Positions 20,573-30,135 of a DNA stretch of 64,000 bases are shown one piece after another. The DNA lies in the NCBI GenBank assembly GCA_028865235.1, contig CP114562.1, positions 62,001 to 126,000 on the forward strand, given 5' to 3'. Below the pieces are notes generated by a model, which searched no databases, had not been told where the DNA came from, and saw only the letters and a list, made by a program, of their open reading frames with translations. The position numbers and the translations under genes are program-made. Each line of letters begins with the position of its first letter. Positions within the stretch are counted from its first letter, which is position 1. The stretch comes from Candidatus Manganitrophus sp. (lineage in GTDB: Bacteria; Nitrospirota; Nitrospiria; SBBL01; Manganitrophaceae).

Positions 20573-22140
20573 GAGCGCCTATGGATTTCGGAACGATTCA
20601 TAACATCGAGGAACACCGCATCGAGGAGCAAACGCGCCTTGACGGCCTTAAAACTGCTGCGGAACGCAACCAGTGGGGACAGTTCGCTACTCCGCATCAG
20701 CTCGCCCTCAGCATTGCCCGCCATGCCTGCACACTCATGGAAGAAAACTCGTCCGTGCGGTTTTTTGACCCGGCGCTTGGTACCGGTGCTTTCTTTTCTG
20801 CGTTGTCGGCCGCACTCCCGGCTGAACGCATCAAAGCGGCGACCGGTATCGAGCTTGACCCGCTTTTTGCCAAGTCCGCGATGAAACTATGGGCCGGGAG
20901 CGGGCTTAAAGTCACTAAGGGGGATTTCACTCGGCAGTCGCCGCCCTCCCACCGATTTAATCTCATACTGACCAACCCGCCCTATGTGCGGCATCATCAC
21001 CTTTCCGCAGAGGATAAAGAGCGCTTTAAAAATAAACTCACACGTATGAACCTTCACATTAGCGGCCTTGCGGGGCTGTATTGTTATTTTCTGCTTTTCT
21101 GCCATGACTGGATGGAAGAAGGTGGGCTTGCCGCGTGGCTCATCCCATCGGAATTTATGGACGTGAATTATGGTGTGACCTTACGCCGGTATCTTACCGA
21201 GCGCGTGACGCTACTGCAGATTCACCGCTTTTGCCCTACGGACGTGCAATTTACCGATGCGCTTGTATCGTCGGCCGTGGTTATCTTTCGGAAGTCGCCT
21301 CCCCCACCCGATCATGCCGCCCGCTTTTCCTTCGCCGGGCCAATAGACAATCCGCGCAGCGCAGCGAACATTCCGTTGAAAGTACTGCAGATATCGCGCA
21401 AATGGACACAATTCCCAACCAGTATCACTGCCTCCGTCGACGCCGAGCACACTTTAGGAGACCTCTTTATCATTAAACGTGGCCTTGCGACAGGAGCCAA
21501 CGACTTTTTTATTCTCAGTGAATCGGACATCCGGGAATGGAAAATACCGCGCGACTTTATAAAACCGATTCTACCCAGCCCGCGTTATATCAAAACGAGT
21601 ATTATAGATGCCCTGCCAAATGGAGCACCTAACCTTTCGCCCCGTCTCTATCTTCTTGATTGTGATGTACCAGAAAAAAACATCAAGGCGCACTGGCCCC
21701 GCTTCTATGAATATCTCAAAAAGGGCAAAGGGCAGAAGGTTAACCAATCCTATCTCTCAAGCCACCGAGAGCCCTGGTATTCCCAGGAGAAGCGGCCGCC
21801 CTCCCCTTTTCTCTGCACATATATGGGACGTACGCGCAACGGCAAGCACCCTTTCCGATTTCTGTGGAACCGCTCAGAGGCGACTGCCCATAATGTTTAT
21901 TTAATGCTCTATCCCAAAGGCCGGTTGCTTGAAGCGCTACGTCTGCATCCCGAACTTGAAGAACAAGTATTTGAGGCGTTGCAGCGCATCACCCCGGCAC
22001 AGCTCCTCTCGGAAGGAAGGGTATACGGCGGCGGACTGCATAAGGTAGAGCCGAAGGAACTCGCCCAAATCTCCGCGCGCCAGGTACTCGATGCTATCGA
22101 GGCGTTTGTCAGCATCGAGAAGACGACGCTGTTCGCCTGA
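20569..22140 (+). CDS. N6-adenine DNA methyltransferase of the XamI-type system
   Basis: Start chosen at the ATG at 20569, which overlaps the endonuclease stop (ATGA); a second ATG lies 12 nt later. The protein has about 523 residues. Motif I is FDPALGTGAF (66-75) and motif IV is NPPY (136-139), typical of gamma-class N6-adenine methyltransferases such as M.TaqI and Eco57I relatives. The C-terminal half, about residues 290-520, would hold the target recognition domain (FIIKRGLATGANDFF start). The partner endonuclease directly upstream fixes its role as the protective methylase. Confidence 0.85.
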   Translation: MRAPMDFGTIHNIEEHRIEEQTRLDGLKTAAERNQWGQFATPHQLALSIARHACTLMEENSSVRFFDPALGTGAFFSALSAALPAERIKAATGIELDPLFAKSAMKLWAGSGLKVTKGDFTRQSPPSHRFNLILTNPPYVRHHHLSAEDKERFKNKLTRMNLHISGLAGLYCYFLLFCHDWMEEGGLAAWLIPSEFMDVNYGVTLRRYLTERVTLLQIHRFCPTDVQFTDALVSSAVVIFRKSPPPPDHAARFSFAGPIDNPRSAANIPLKVLQISRKWTQFPTSITASVDAEHTLGDLFIIKRGLATGANDFFILSESDIREWKIPRDFIKPILPSPRYIKTSIIDALPNGAPNLSPRLYLLDCDVPEKNIKAHWPRFYEYLKKGKGQKVNQSYLSSHREPWYSQEKRPPSPFLCTYMGRTRNGKHPFRFLWNRSEATAHNVYLMLYPKGRLLEALRLHPELEEQVFEALQRITPAQLLSEGRVYGGGLHKVEPKELAQISARQVLDAIEAFVSIEKTTLFA

Positions 22141-22172
22141 ATCACTTTCCCGCTATAGTCAAAGGAGGCACA

Positions 22173-22712
22173 GTGGCAAACCTTCTCTACGTTGATAACT
22201 CAAATGTCTGGATTGAGGGAATGCACGTTGCAGCTGCGAAAAAGGGTCTTGCCCCGGATGTTTGGACTGCTATCCAAAAGGGAATTTGCGATTACGGATG
22301 GAAGTTTGATTTTGGTAAGCTCTTTGAGTTTGCTGGCGGCAACCGTGCAGATGTAAAGAAAGCCGCCCTATTCGGCTCACGGCCACCCAAGAATGATTCA
22401 CTCTGGACAGCCGCTGAAAGAAATGGTTTTAAAGTCATAGTTTATGACCGTAATGTTGCCGACCACGAAAAGAAAATAGATACCGACATTGTGGCAACAA
22501 TGATTGAGGACTCTTATGAGATTTTCACTATCGGTCAGGACGAAGTAACTCTCGTCGCAGGAGATTCTGACTATGTTCCAGCGGTTGAGAAATTAAAAAA
22601 GCGTAGTATACCTGTCCATGTTGTCTTCTGGGGTCATGCTGCACGGGAACTAAAAGACATGGCAACAAAGTTTATAAATCTTGACCCTTATCTTGAACAC
22701 CTCGCGCTGTAG
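22173..22712 (+). CDS. NYN (PIN-like) domain nuclease
   Basis: A GTG start follows a strong AAAGGAGG site. The 179-residue protein is a single NYN domain. D8 lies in YVDNSN, D103/D105 in KKIDTDIVATM, and D131/D133 in LVAGDSDYVPAVEKL. These are the acidic residues that bind metal in LabA/NYN RNases. It follows the methyltransferase by 32 bp on the same strand, so it may be part of the restriction operon. Its convergent neighbour is the GHKL-nuclease gene. NYN proteins usually act on RNA; a defence role here is inferred from position. Confidence 0.8.
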   Translation: MANLLYVDNSNVWIEGMHVAAAKKGLAPDVWTAIQKGICDYGWKFDFGKLFEFAGGNRADVKKAALFGSRPPKNDSLWTAAERNGFKVIVYDRNVADHEKKIDTDIVATMIEDSYEIFTIGQDEVTLVAGDSDYVPAVEKLKKRSIPVHVVFWGHAARELKDMATKFINLDPYLEHLAL

Positions 22713-22786
22713 TAAACATAACGTCCTTATGTTTCCCTATTTTTGCAGCTGTTCCCTACCCCCGCAGGATATCTCGAGAAGCCGGA

Positions 22787-24826
22787 TCAGTTTCCGGGTA
22801 GTGGTAAGTTCAATCTTTCAAAGAGAACGCGATTACGCTTTTTTGCATCGTCGAGAAGTTTCCGATAGGAAATAATCTCGTAATAAGCATTCAACGCTTC
22901 ATTAAACCCATAATAACCAAGATTATCAGGTGTCTTCCGTGCTCCCATGTTCTGAATGCGTATTTCTACGGGAGGAGGCAAATCACAAATAATATAGCAA
23001 TATGCTGGAATGCTGGTATTGGCCGGACGGATGTACTGACCTGATTTATCTTTTATTTTTCCTTCTCGAATCTCCCGTACCATTCTATAAACTTGACTCA
23101 CAGGGTCTTCATCCCGGTAGTTATCTCGGTCGGGCTTCTTGAATTCGATTACTACAATTGATTGAAGTGGAGCTCCGTCCTCGCCGAACGCCAACGGACG
23201 ATTAAAAATTAAGAGGTCTGGTCTACTGCGCGACACATTCTCTATGGGCGGCAAACTTGCAAGAGGTTTGTCTGATGACAAAAAAGTATGGAAAGTCAGC
23301 CGTTCATCAATGATCCATAGATTTTGTTGTTCAAATGGGACGTCATCGGAAGTAGTCCGCATTGGGAAGATCAATTCGTGAATTGTTTCCTCCAGACTAT
23401 AATCCCCGGTTTCCGGATTTCGAGAAAGAGCCTTCTGTAAGAGTTCAAGTATGACACGGCGGTGAACAACATATTGGGCAAGCGCAGTTTTTCCAAGTTC
23501 GTTCTCATCTTCTACAAACTTTCGGAAGCGGTCATAATAGTCTTGGGCATTTTCAACATGATCGGCCTCTGCTAAAATACGCTGCCCTTCCGCTTTCAAC
23601 TTCACCTGACGTTGATATAGCTGCCGGTGGAGTATCATTTCTAATTCTGTCTTGCTTGCTTGTAGCGGAACTTGGTCTATGAATTCTGGCAGATACTTTA
23701 TTAAAACACGATAGTGCGGCGCATCCTCCTCAACGTGAGCTACTAATCTTGCTTCTTTCTGAGTATTGATCTCATTTATAAATGGCTTTAAGTCCTGAGC
23801 GACCGCTTCGAGAGCAGCGTCACGAATTGCACTCAGGCTAATTTCGTCACCAAGTGGAATCGATGCCTGTTGTTCCTTCCCCTCAGTAGTGCCTTGTGAT
23901 ATCGTCAACTCCTTCGGAATAGAAAAATCCGTCCGTTCGCTGTTGACTTTTTCATCAAGAAGAAGACTTTGGATGAATGCGAGGTAAAAAAAGTCACCAT
24001 GCCTAGGATCAGCAAGCTTATTTTTCAAATTCGGCAAAAACTTTGCCAGTTTTTCACTAATAACTTCTCTAAAGTTTGCGGCATAGACTATCTCGTGATG
24101 ATCGGCCAATGCACCCCGCAGTCGGAAGCCATTTAGTGTGAATTCATGGATACCGACTGTGAATTTTTGCTTAGTAGCAAAGGCTTGGAAGTTGTCTTGG
24201 AAAAACATACGCAAATCGATTTCCTCGGTAGCATCCGAGAGAATAACAGCAGGCCCTTCCGGATTTACAAATAGAGGAAGAAAATGACCGATTAAACGCT
24301 GAGCAATAATACTGAGCTGGCGGGGAACTTCGTCCTTATAAGGATTACATAGCCCTATTAGGCGAACAGTTGTTATGGGTGAAGCCTTATCGGAAGTTTG
24401 CGGCTGGCAAGGCTCATCGTCATCGATAGCGACAAAGGAAAATCGACGACACAATAGCACGCTAGTAGTGCTGGCGTGGTAATGGCTTTCAATCTCAACA
24501 CGTAGAAAAGCTTTCAACCAAAGGAAGCGACCCAACCCTTTTCCGCCATAAGACGCTTTATAGGGTGAATCGACTGTTTGGAAGCTATCATAATTCTCGT
24601 CAGTAAAACCGATACCTGTATCGGTGATTATAAAACTCTCAATTGGGGCTGATTTGTCGCTATCAAGTGTGAGTTGGCGCTCGGCGTGAATCGTGATCCT
24701 ATGCCCGATACCGCCGCGCTCCTCGACAGCTTGGAATGCATTCATCACCGCTTCAAAAACTGGTAACATTGTCTTCGTCTTGGGTAAATTTGTATGGCGG
24801 ACACGACCGCTAACACTGGCTTTCAT
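22787..24826 (-). CDS. GHKL (Hsp90-like) ATPase fused to C-terminal PD-(D/E)XK nuclease
   Basis: Start taken at the ATG at 24826 (MKASVSGRVRHTN), with GGAGAGG about 9 nt upstream. The protein has about 679 residues. The N-terminal GHKL ATPase is complete: N-box E25/N29 (EAVMNAFQ), DTGIGF at 69-74 and GGKGLGRF at 94-101. After a long helical middle, the C-terminal 130 residues carry RPDLLIF, VVIEFKKP (E-x-K) and SQVYRMV. This is a PD-(D/E)XK nuclease arrangement. The fusion resembles MutL/Hsp90-type ATP-gated effectors, but I do not recognise a named defence family. Flanked by restriction genes and SIR2-HerA, it is a candidate antiphage effector. Confidence 0.7.
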   Translation of the reverse strand: MKASVSGRVRHTNLPKTKTMLPVFEAVMNAFQAVEERGGIGHRITIHAERQLTLDSDKSAPIESFIITDTGIGFTDENYDSFQTVDSPYKASYGGKGLGRFLWLKAFLRVEIESHYHASTTSVLLCRRFSFVAIDDDEPCQPQTSDKASPITTVRLIGLCNPYKDEVPRQLSIIAQRLIGHFLPLFVNPEGPAVILSDATEEIDLRMFFQDNFQAFATKQKFTVGIHEFTLNGFRLRGALADHHEIVYAANFREVISEKLAKFLPNLKNKLADPRHGDFFYLAFIQSLLLDEKVNSERTDFSIPKELTISQGTTEGKEQQASIPLGDEISLSAIRDAALEAVAQDLKPFINEINTQKEARLVAHVEEDAPHYRVLIKYLPEFIDQVPLQASKTELEMILHRQLYQRQVKLKAEGQRILAEADHVENAQDYYDRFRKFVEDENELGKTALAQYVVHRRVILELLQKALSRNPETGDYSLEETIHELIFPMRTTSDDVPFEQQNLWIIDERLTFHTFLSSDKPLASLPPIENVSRSRPDLLIFNRPLAFGEDGAPLQSIVVIEFKKPDRDNYRDEDPVSQVYRMVREIREGKIKDKSGQYIRPANTSIPAYCYIICDLPPPVEIRIQNMGARKTPDNLGYYGFNEALNAYYEIISYRKLLDDAKKRNRVLFERLNLPLPGN

Positions 24827-25021
24827 AATCAATGACCTCTCCGAAACTTTCACATAAACTTGATGTCAGTTAGAATCAATAGAAGTCGCCCTGATAAATC
24901 TTGCTTCTCAGTTAGCCGGATATGGGTATTCATTCTTTGATTCTATTTCTTCTAAATTTAAACGGATATCTCCAAATGCCACTCGCTTGTGAGATAATGA
25001 AATGGAATACAATTTCGCGCT

Positions 25022-26812
25022 TCAGGCAATCTTCCCTGATGCACGAGACTGTCGGCGCAGTGTTTCGACCGCTGCGACTACGGAGGCTGCATCCGGGGCT
25101 TTTTCTCCCCATTCCTGCCAGAAATTTCTGGTCTGGCTTAGCGGTTCGATCGCTGGGAACTTCAATTTGATTCGAGCAGGGAGTAGGATTGCGTCACCCA
25201 GCAACAAGGCTTCTCCTGTGTCGAGCAATGGCAAGCCGTCCAGGACTCCTGCCAGCGAATCCGGCATGAGGCGGTGGACAACATTTTGATCTTGATCATT
25301 TGTAAGGCGGAGGATAAGAAAGTTGTTACACTGGCTGAGAATGGTGCGGCTCACGTCCGAGGGGCGCTGGGTCACCACAAGCAGAGAAACACCGTACTTT
25401 CGGCCTTCCTTGGCGATGCGCTCGAAGGAGTAAAGGGCCTGTTTTTCGACTGCATCAGCGTCCTCACGAACGGGCAAGTACAGATGGGCTTCGTCGCACA
25501 CGAACACGAACGGCGTCCGCTTCTCGGGCTGCATCCAGAACTGGACGTCGTAAAGCAGCCGTGCGAATACACCCGTGACGACGGGAAGCACATCCGACGG
25601 CACTTCGGAAAAATCCACCACTTTGATGCCGCGCTTCTCATCGCTTGGAGCAAGCAGCTTTACGATTTGTTTTGCGAGCCAGGTGTACTGGAGTGCAACC
25701 TCTGGTGGCTTAAACATGAAACCATACCGGCGGTCTTCAGCCTTCGCTTCTAAGCGGGAGATAAAGCGCGTAAGTCGTCCTTCCCATTCACCCTTTACCT
25801 CCCCACCTTTCGCTCCGATGCCCTTTGCAGTGTCATCGTGCTTGAGCTTTGCAAGTAGGTCGGTCAACTTGTATGGAATCGGCGAATCGACAGTAAAGGT
25901 TGCCTTCACGTCAGTTTTCTTTTCTGCGTTGAGTGTGCTTTCCTTTAGTTCCCGCACGTGCAAGGTAAACCGCGATGCCTGGTTGGGCGCGTTCTGATCG
26001 CTTCGGTCCAGGATCATCGAAAGCATCTCTTCCCGATTCAGAAGCCAGTAGGGAAGGAAAAGCGCGTTTCCTGGTGGCGCATCCAAATCGCCTGGGCCGG
26101 CAATTTTGAACCCGCTAGCAATTGGTGGTGGGGCTGGTTTGCCTTTGCGGGCGGGCGGATTCGCCAATGAGGCGTACTCACCATGCATGTCGAAGACAAC
26201 GATATTCGCGTGCTCGCGCGCGTGTGCCCGTTCCAAGATCAAAGACACTGCACAACTCTTGCCTGAACCAGTACTACCGAGGATGGCAGCGTGTCTCTGA
26301 AAAAAGCGATCGCCATTGGCAACTGCGGCGGCCGATCCGTCGATAACAAAGTGGCCGAGTTCAAGTCGCTGCTTCTCATCCAAGTCCTTGCCCAATAACC
26401 CCATAAACCGCTGAAGGTTGCCGCCCTCAATAAGAAAGCAATCTCGATCGATTTGTGGAAATGAGTCTGCGCCACGTTTAAATCGGTTGGGCACGGTTCC
26501 CTCAATGGTGCGGTAGGTACCGAGTAAGACCGCACGGAGGGCGTCGTCTGGTACGACTTCCATCGCGAGTGTCGTGGGAGCCATTGGATCGGGTTGAGCT
26601 ATTTGCTCGCGTAGCTGCCGAGTTACACGCTCTGTCATGCCGATCAAGAATTCTTGAGCCGTTATCCCTTGGATTGCAACGAGACTTCCGACCGCAGCGC
26701 GCGGCAGGAGTACAGCATTTTCTACTGCGATGAGTACACGACTCGTGTCCACGGAGACGACCTTTCCAAGCCTGCTCGGCTCGTCGAATGATAGAATAGG
26801 GAGTTCACTCAT
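25022..26812 (-). CDS. herA: HerA-type hexameric ATPase/translocase (SIR2-HerA system)
   Basis: Start chosen at the ATG at 26812 (MSELPILSF), which overlaps the SIR2 stop by four bases (ATGA). The protein has 596 residues. A beta-rich HAS-barrel-like N-terminus (about 1-100) precedes the P-loop GSTGSGKS (179-186). Walker B is FVFVCDEAHLYLP, followed by VTQRPSDVSRTILSQCNNF, all typical of HerA/FtsK-like DUF87 ATPases. In SIR2-HerA defence, the HerA hexamer assembles with SIR2 and controls NAD+ depletion and DNA cleavage on infection. The tight overlap with sir2 supports a stoichiometric complex. Confidence 0.85.
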   Translation of the reverse strand: MSELPILSFDEPSRLGKVVSVDTSRVLIAVENAVLLPRAAVGSLVAIQGITAQEFLIGMTERVTRQLREQIAQPDPMAPTTLAMEVVPDDALRAVLLGTYRTIEGTVPNRFKRGADSFPQIDRDCFLIEGGNLQRFMGLLGKDLDEKQRLELGHFVIDGSAAAVANGDRFFQRHAAILGSTGSGKSCAVSLILERAHAREHANIVVFDMHGEYASLANPPARKGKPAPPPIASGFKIAGPGDLDAPPGNALFLPYWLLNREEMLSMILDRSDQNAPNQASRFTLHVRELKESTLNAEKKTDVKATFTVDSPIPYKLTDLLAKLKHDDTAKGIGAKGGEVKGEWEGRLTRFISRLEAKAEDRRYGFMFKPPEVALQYTWLAKQIVKLLAPSDEKRGIKVVDFSEVPSDVLPVVTGVFARLLYDVQFWMQPEKRTPFVFVCDEAHLYLPVREDADAVEKQALYSFERIAKEGRKYGVSLLVVTQRPSDVSRTILSQCNNFLILRLTNDQDQNVVHRLMPDSLAGVLDGLPLLDTGEALLLGDAILLPARIKLKFPAIEPLSQTRNFWQEWGEKAPDAASVVAAVETLRRQSRASGKIA

Positions 26813-27861
26813 GCTAACAGCTCCTTCGCCAAAACGCCAAGATCCCACAAATCATGTCCCCCAAACTCAAGCTGACGTCCTTTCGTCATCATCACAACTC
26901 CAGGCGATGCCGCGGAATTCGAGAGGCAAAAACAACGAGGAGATTCCTGCGCCAACTTCTCAACCTTTACGCTCGCCGACCGGTTTAGGATTAGCGTGGG
27001 GGTGCCGTCTTGGATTCGTTTGATTAGATGGGTCTGCAGGTGATCGTCATTGAAACCATACCCCACAATCAGCAGACGACCGGCCTTTTTAATATAGTCG
27101 TTCGCCAAATCGCGATGCTTGTCGAAGGGCGAATTGTAACCAGCCCGGTACTTATTGAGGCCTGGCGTGATGATGAGCCGTTCTGCATCTAGATTCAAAC
27201 TGCAGCGCCGCGCATCACCACCGGATTGGTACCAATCAAAACTCCCATGTGGTTTCAGAACGACCGCGCGAGGAAAGTGGTCGATGACAAAAGTCCTGGC
27301 ACGCTGTGTGATACCCCGGCTTGATCCCATGCAACTTCGGGTATGGTCGAACGCGCCTGCGTAGTGTCCGACGGCTGTGGTGTCCACATGGAATCCTGCC
27401 ACTTCACAGGCGACCTCGATAAGACGGTCGTAGTTGGGAGTCAGAATTGGCAACCCGGTCGTCGGTTTTAATACTTTATTCAGGAACGTCGTTAAGCGAA
27501 GCGTGCGCTCCCCTCGGAACACTTCACTTATAATTTCGCGTTCCTTCGGCATCAGCAGCTCGGAGGTCCCTTGCGCAATCCAGACTTCAAGAGCGTTAGT
27601 CGGCGCGTGATTTAGGAGTGCGGCCTCCAGCCCCACGCCCGCATCAATGGCCTGTTTAATCTGGGACCATAGAGTCGCATCGGTCCCCACTAGCGAGCCG
27701 GCACGACCGTTTAGATGCGCAGCAAGCGCGGGCATACCGGGCATTCCCTCAGCGCAGGACAGCCCGGACCCAATCACCAATGCAAGACCGTCCGTGAAGT
27801 GCCCCTGCACAAACTTCACGAGTGCATCGTAGTCCATTTCCGTACTCAAGGTCGTGTCCAT
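26809..27861 (-). CDS. SIR2-domain NADase (SIR2-HerA system)
   Basis: The 350-residue protein has the sirtuin nucleotide-binding signature GSGLSCAEGMP (31-41). Asn143 lies in TPNYDRLIE and His205 in KPHGSFDW. These are the N and H positions needed by defence sirtuins to hydrolyse NAD+. Next comes LIVGYGFNDDHLQ, typical of the SIR2_2 group. The stop overlaps the herA ATG. The predicted outcome of activation is NAD+ depletion and growth arrest of infected cells. The start at 27861 lacks an obvious ribosome site, and Met9 is an alternative. Confidence 0.85.
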   Translation of the reverse strand: MDTTLSTEMDYDALVKFVQGHFTDGLALVIGSGLSCAEGMPGMPALAAHLNGRAGSLVGTDATLWSQIKQAIDAGVGLEAALLNHAPTNALEVWIAQGTSELLMPKEREIISEVFRGERTLRLTTFLNKVLKPTTGLPILTPNYDRLIEVACEVAGFHVDTTAVGHYAGAFDHTRSCMGSSRGITQRARTFVIDHFPRAVVLKPHGSFDWYQSGGDARRCSLNLDAERLIITPGLNKYRAGYNSPFDKHRDLANDYIKKAGRLLIVGYGFNDDHLQTHLIKRIQDGTPTLILNRSASVKVEKLAQESPRCFCLSNSAASPGVVMMTKGRQLEFGGHDLWDLGVLAKELLA

Positions 27862-27974
27862 TGCAATAACAACATTTTGCCAACTCCCGTCATATAGGTA
27901 TCAAGGAAGTCAATCGGCATATGGCGACGATGCCCTTAAATAGCGGCCATGAGAGAAAACGATCTTCCTAACTA

Positions 27975-28389
27975 TCAAAAGTGTTGGGATATTTCTCTAG
28001 CGGAATGTAAGGTCCAGGTTCTCCACTTTACAAAAAAGTAGTCACGAGGACTTCCGACGCAGTGACCACTGCACATGAAGCAATTCTTGAAATCTACGTC
28101 CTCAACCACACAGGCAGGGATCATTCCGCCCGAGCTTTTCTTGCGGCTCCTTGTCCCCATGAACAATTTTCCTGCGACGTTTTACTCTCGTTCCTGAGGG
28201 GAATCCCTTCCTACGTTTACTCGTGATTTCAAGAGCAGAACATTTCGTCAAAATCTGGTTTCCTTGCCATTGAACATCTCCTTCCTTAATATGGTAGTTT
28301 GGCAAAAGATATACTCGTCCAGAGTTAGCCGATGGGCCTACTGTCAAGTTTGTTTTGGCCTTTATAGCCAAAAATCGTATGCAAGTCAA
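27975..28389 (-). pseudogene. SEC-C zinc-motif protein remnant
   Basis: One frame ends with KLGRNDPCLCG followed by TGA (28102-28104). The SEC-C consensus continues in the next frame as FKNCFMC after one extra base. Read through, the motif would be PCLCGxGRRFKNC, the zinc-binding C-terminus found in SecA and many small proteins. The upstream part has basic residues and no other domain. A nonsense change plus a frameshift makes this a likely pseudogene. Confidence 0.55.
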
Positions 28390-28436
28390 CTTAAGAAAAA
28401 TTCCCAGGTTCCCACCTTGGTCGATCGGGATATTAT

Positions 28437-29543
28437 TTACTCTGCCGAAGTGACTGCCGAGAGATCGGCTTTTTTCCCAACCTGAACCCGATGTTCCGCT
28501 CCATCAGTGAGCCTCCGACTCAGATGAATATAATTCTCCGTCGTTGCAATCGTCGCATGCCCCATCATGTCCTGAACATCCTTGAGATGCGCCCCGTTTT
28601 GTAAAGCATTCGTCGCCGCAAAATGTCTCATGGAATGAGGGCTGACCCGGGGCCGATTAATTCCCGCCTTCCTCATATAGAAGGTGAGCGTCGCCTGGAT
28701 CCCCCGTACGGAAAGCCGGCTTCCCTTCCGATCTGGCCGCTCGGAGAAAAAAAGAGGATCACCCGTCTTCTTCTTGCCGGAGAGTTTCAGATAAAGATCC
28801 ATCGTATCCGCCAAATCCTCCACGAGAACCACCGTTCGATCTTTCGCTTTTCGCCCTTTGCGCTGAAGATAGAGAAGCCCGATCTTCCCACCTCTGGAAT
28901 AATCCCCGATATCGGCCCGGTGCATCTCAATCTCCCGCACCCCCACCCGGACCGCCAGCGACACCAAAAGATGATCCCGAAGCCCCCTCAGGTCCTTCAC
29001 CACCCCCACCGTCTCGAGCAGCCGATCCGTCTCCTCATCGCTCAACGTATCTCTTCTATATTGTCTGGAGAGTTTCGGCAGCTTCACCTGGAGAGCGGGG
29101 TTCGCCAGAAGCAGCCCCCCTTCCACCGCCCAGGAGCAGAACGATCGAAGTGCCGAGAGATTTCTCTGAACGGTGGCAGGTGCGAGTTTGCGAAAGCGGG
29201 TGAGCTCCCGTTCATACTGGCGGATAAAGAGGGAATCTAATCCTGGCCGCTTTTGCTGGTTCCAATAGGAGAGAAAATTGGAGATGGCGTTTCGGTAGGT
29301 GATGAGGGTCGATTTGAAGAACTGACCCTCTTTTTCGATCAGCCACACATTAATATAGGAGCTTAAATCCTGTCCCTTGAGAGGAAGGCGCCGGCCTGAG
29401 GATAAGTTTTCCGACTCGGATTCGGGACGATCGGCTGTTGTAACGCTTCCGTTCGCGCTCTTTTGATCCTCTTTCAAAATTGGACCCCCCGGAGAGAGAT
29501 CAATTCTCCGGGCTACGATATACCAGTGTGTCCTATAGGTCAA
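28437..29543 (-). CDS. tyrosine recombinase/integrase
   Basis: The 368-residue protein starts at a TTG. It has an N-terminal SAM-like core-binding domain (about 58-150) and a catalytic domain with all key residues. These are R203 (RVGVREIE), K229 (LQRKG), H303-x-x-R306 (HSMRH), H329 (MMGHATIATT) and nucleophile Y338 (ENYIHLS). It is XerC/D-like rather than phage lambda-like. At a plasmid locus it could resolve multimers or move the adjacent defence island. A small imperfect palindrome lies just upstream at 29552-29583, but pairing it with a second att site is not proven. Confidence 0.9.
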   Translation of the reverse strand: MTYRTHWYIVARRIDLSPGGPILKEDQKSANGSVTTADRPESESENLSSGRRLPLKGQDLSSYINVWLIEKEGQFFKSTLITYRNAISNFLSYWNQQKRPGLDSLFIRQYERELTRFRKLAPATVQRNLSALRSFCSWAVEGGLLLANPALQVKLPKLSRQYRRDTLSDEETDRLLETVGVVKDLRGLRDHLLVSLAVRVGVREIEMHRADIGDYSRGGKIGLLYLQRKGRKAKDRTVVLVEDLADTMDLYLKLSGKKKTGDPLFFSERPDRKGSRLSVRGIQATLTFYMRKAGINRPRVSPHSMRHFAATNALQNGAHLKDVQDMMGHATIATTENYIHLSRRLTDGAEHRVQVGKKADLSAVTSAE

Positions 29544-29676
29544 TATATTTTATTGCGTGGAAGGCTTCTTATAGGCAATAAAACCTTGATTTTCATCCGG
29601 AACCGGGATAGAGTGACTGGGTCAAATTTTGACCGATCGAAAAGGAAATCTGAAAAGATTCCGTTCGGAGCCGCCA

Positions 29677-30135
29677 ATGCCTTCCATCGACGAGATCACT
29701 CCCCTACTCTCAACCCTCAAACCGACCGCCCAAAGCACCCTCATCCAGCTTTGGGTACACACGGTTAATGATGAGGTGATCGCTTCCCACGCCGACCTTG
29801 CTGCTTGGACCGGAATTAAAAGCCGAAACACAATTCGTTCTGCTGTGAGGGAACTCCTCGATAAAGGATGGATCAAAGTCGTGAAACCAGGTCAGGAGGG
29901 ATCGCCGTCTGTATACCGGATCTTAATCGTTGGGAAGGGTGCCGTTCACTCCCCGCCTTCAACGGTGCCCACAATCAGTTTGACGGCCGAGAACCAACTC
30001 CTGCTTGCGGCAATTAAGCGATCGCTCCCTCCGGCCGCATGGAGTTTGGTCCGGCGAGAGGCCTCGCTCACTAAAGAATCCGAAGACGACGTGATCGTTA
30101 AGAGATACTTTGGTCCTGGGAGGTTGAATGGATAA
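29677..30135 (+). CDS. winged-HTH DNA-binding protein
   Basis: Start chosen at the ATG at 29677 (MPSIDEITPLL), with GGAG about 7 nt upstream, rather than the TTG at 29629. The protein has 152 residues. Residues 1-85 form a helix-turn-helix resembling plasmid replication or transcription regulators: VIASHADLAAWTGIKSRNTI, then ELLDKGWIKVVK. The C-terminal part is not recognised. Its end overlaps the scpB start by 8 bp, so they are probably one operon. It is divergent from the integrase gene, so it may also control that promoter. Confidence 0.65.
   Translation: MPSIDEITPLLSTLKPTAQSTLIQLWVHTVNDEVIASHADLAAWTGIKSRNTIRSAVRELLDKGWIKVVKPGQEGSPSVYRILIVGKGAVHSPPSTVPTISLTAENQLLLAAIKRSLPPAAWSLVRREASLTKESEDDVIVKRYFGPGRLNG

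Noticed and set aside
28102..28104. UGA recoding (selenocysteine) in the SEC-C protein
   Set aside because: The position corresponds to a Gly/Ser site, not a catalytic Cys, and a frameshift follows at once.
720..29527. Shared 16-bp sequence GCTACGATATACCAGT at 720-735 and 29512-29527, possible att sites of the integrase
   Set aside because: A 16-bp match is expected about once by chance in a window of this size, the surrounding sequence does not agree, and one copy lies in the integrase coding region.
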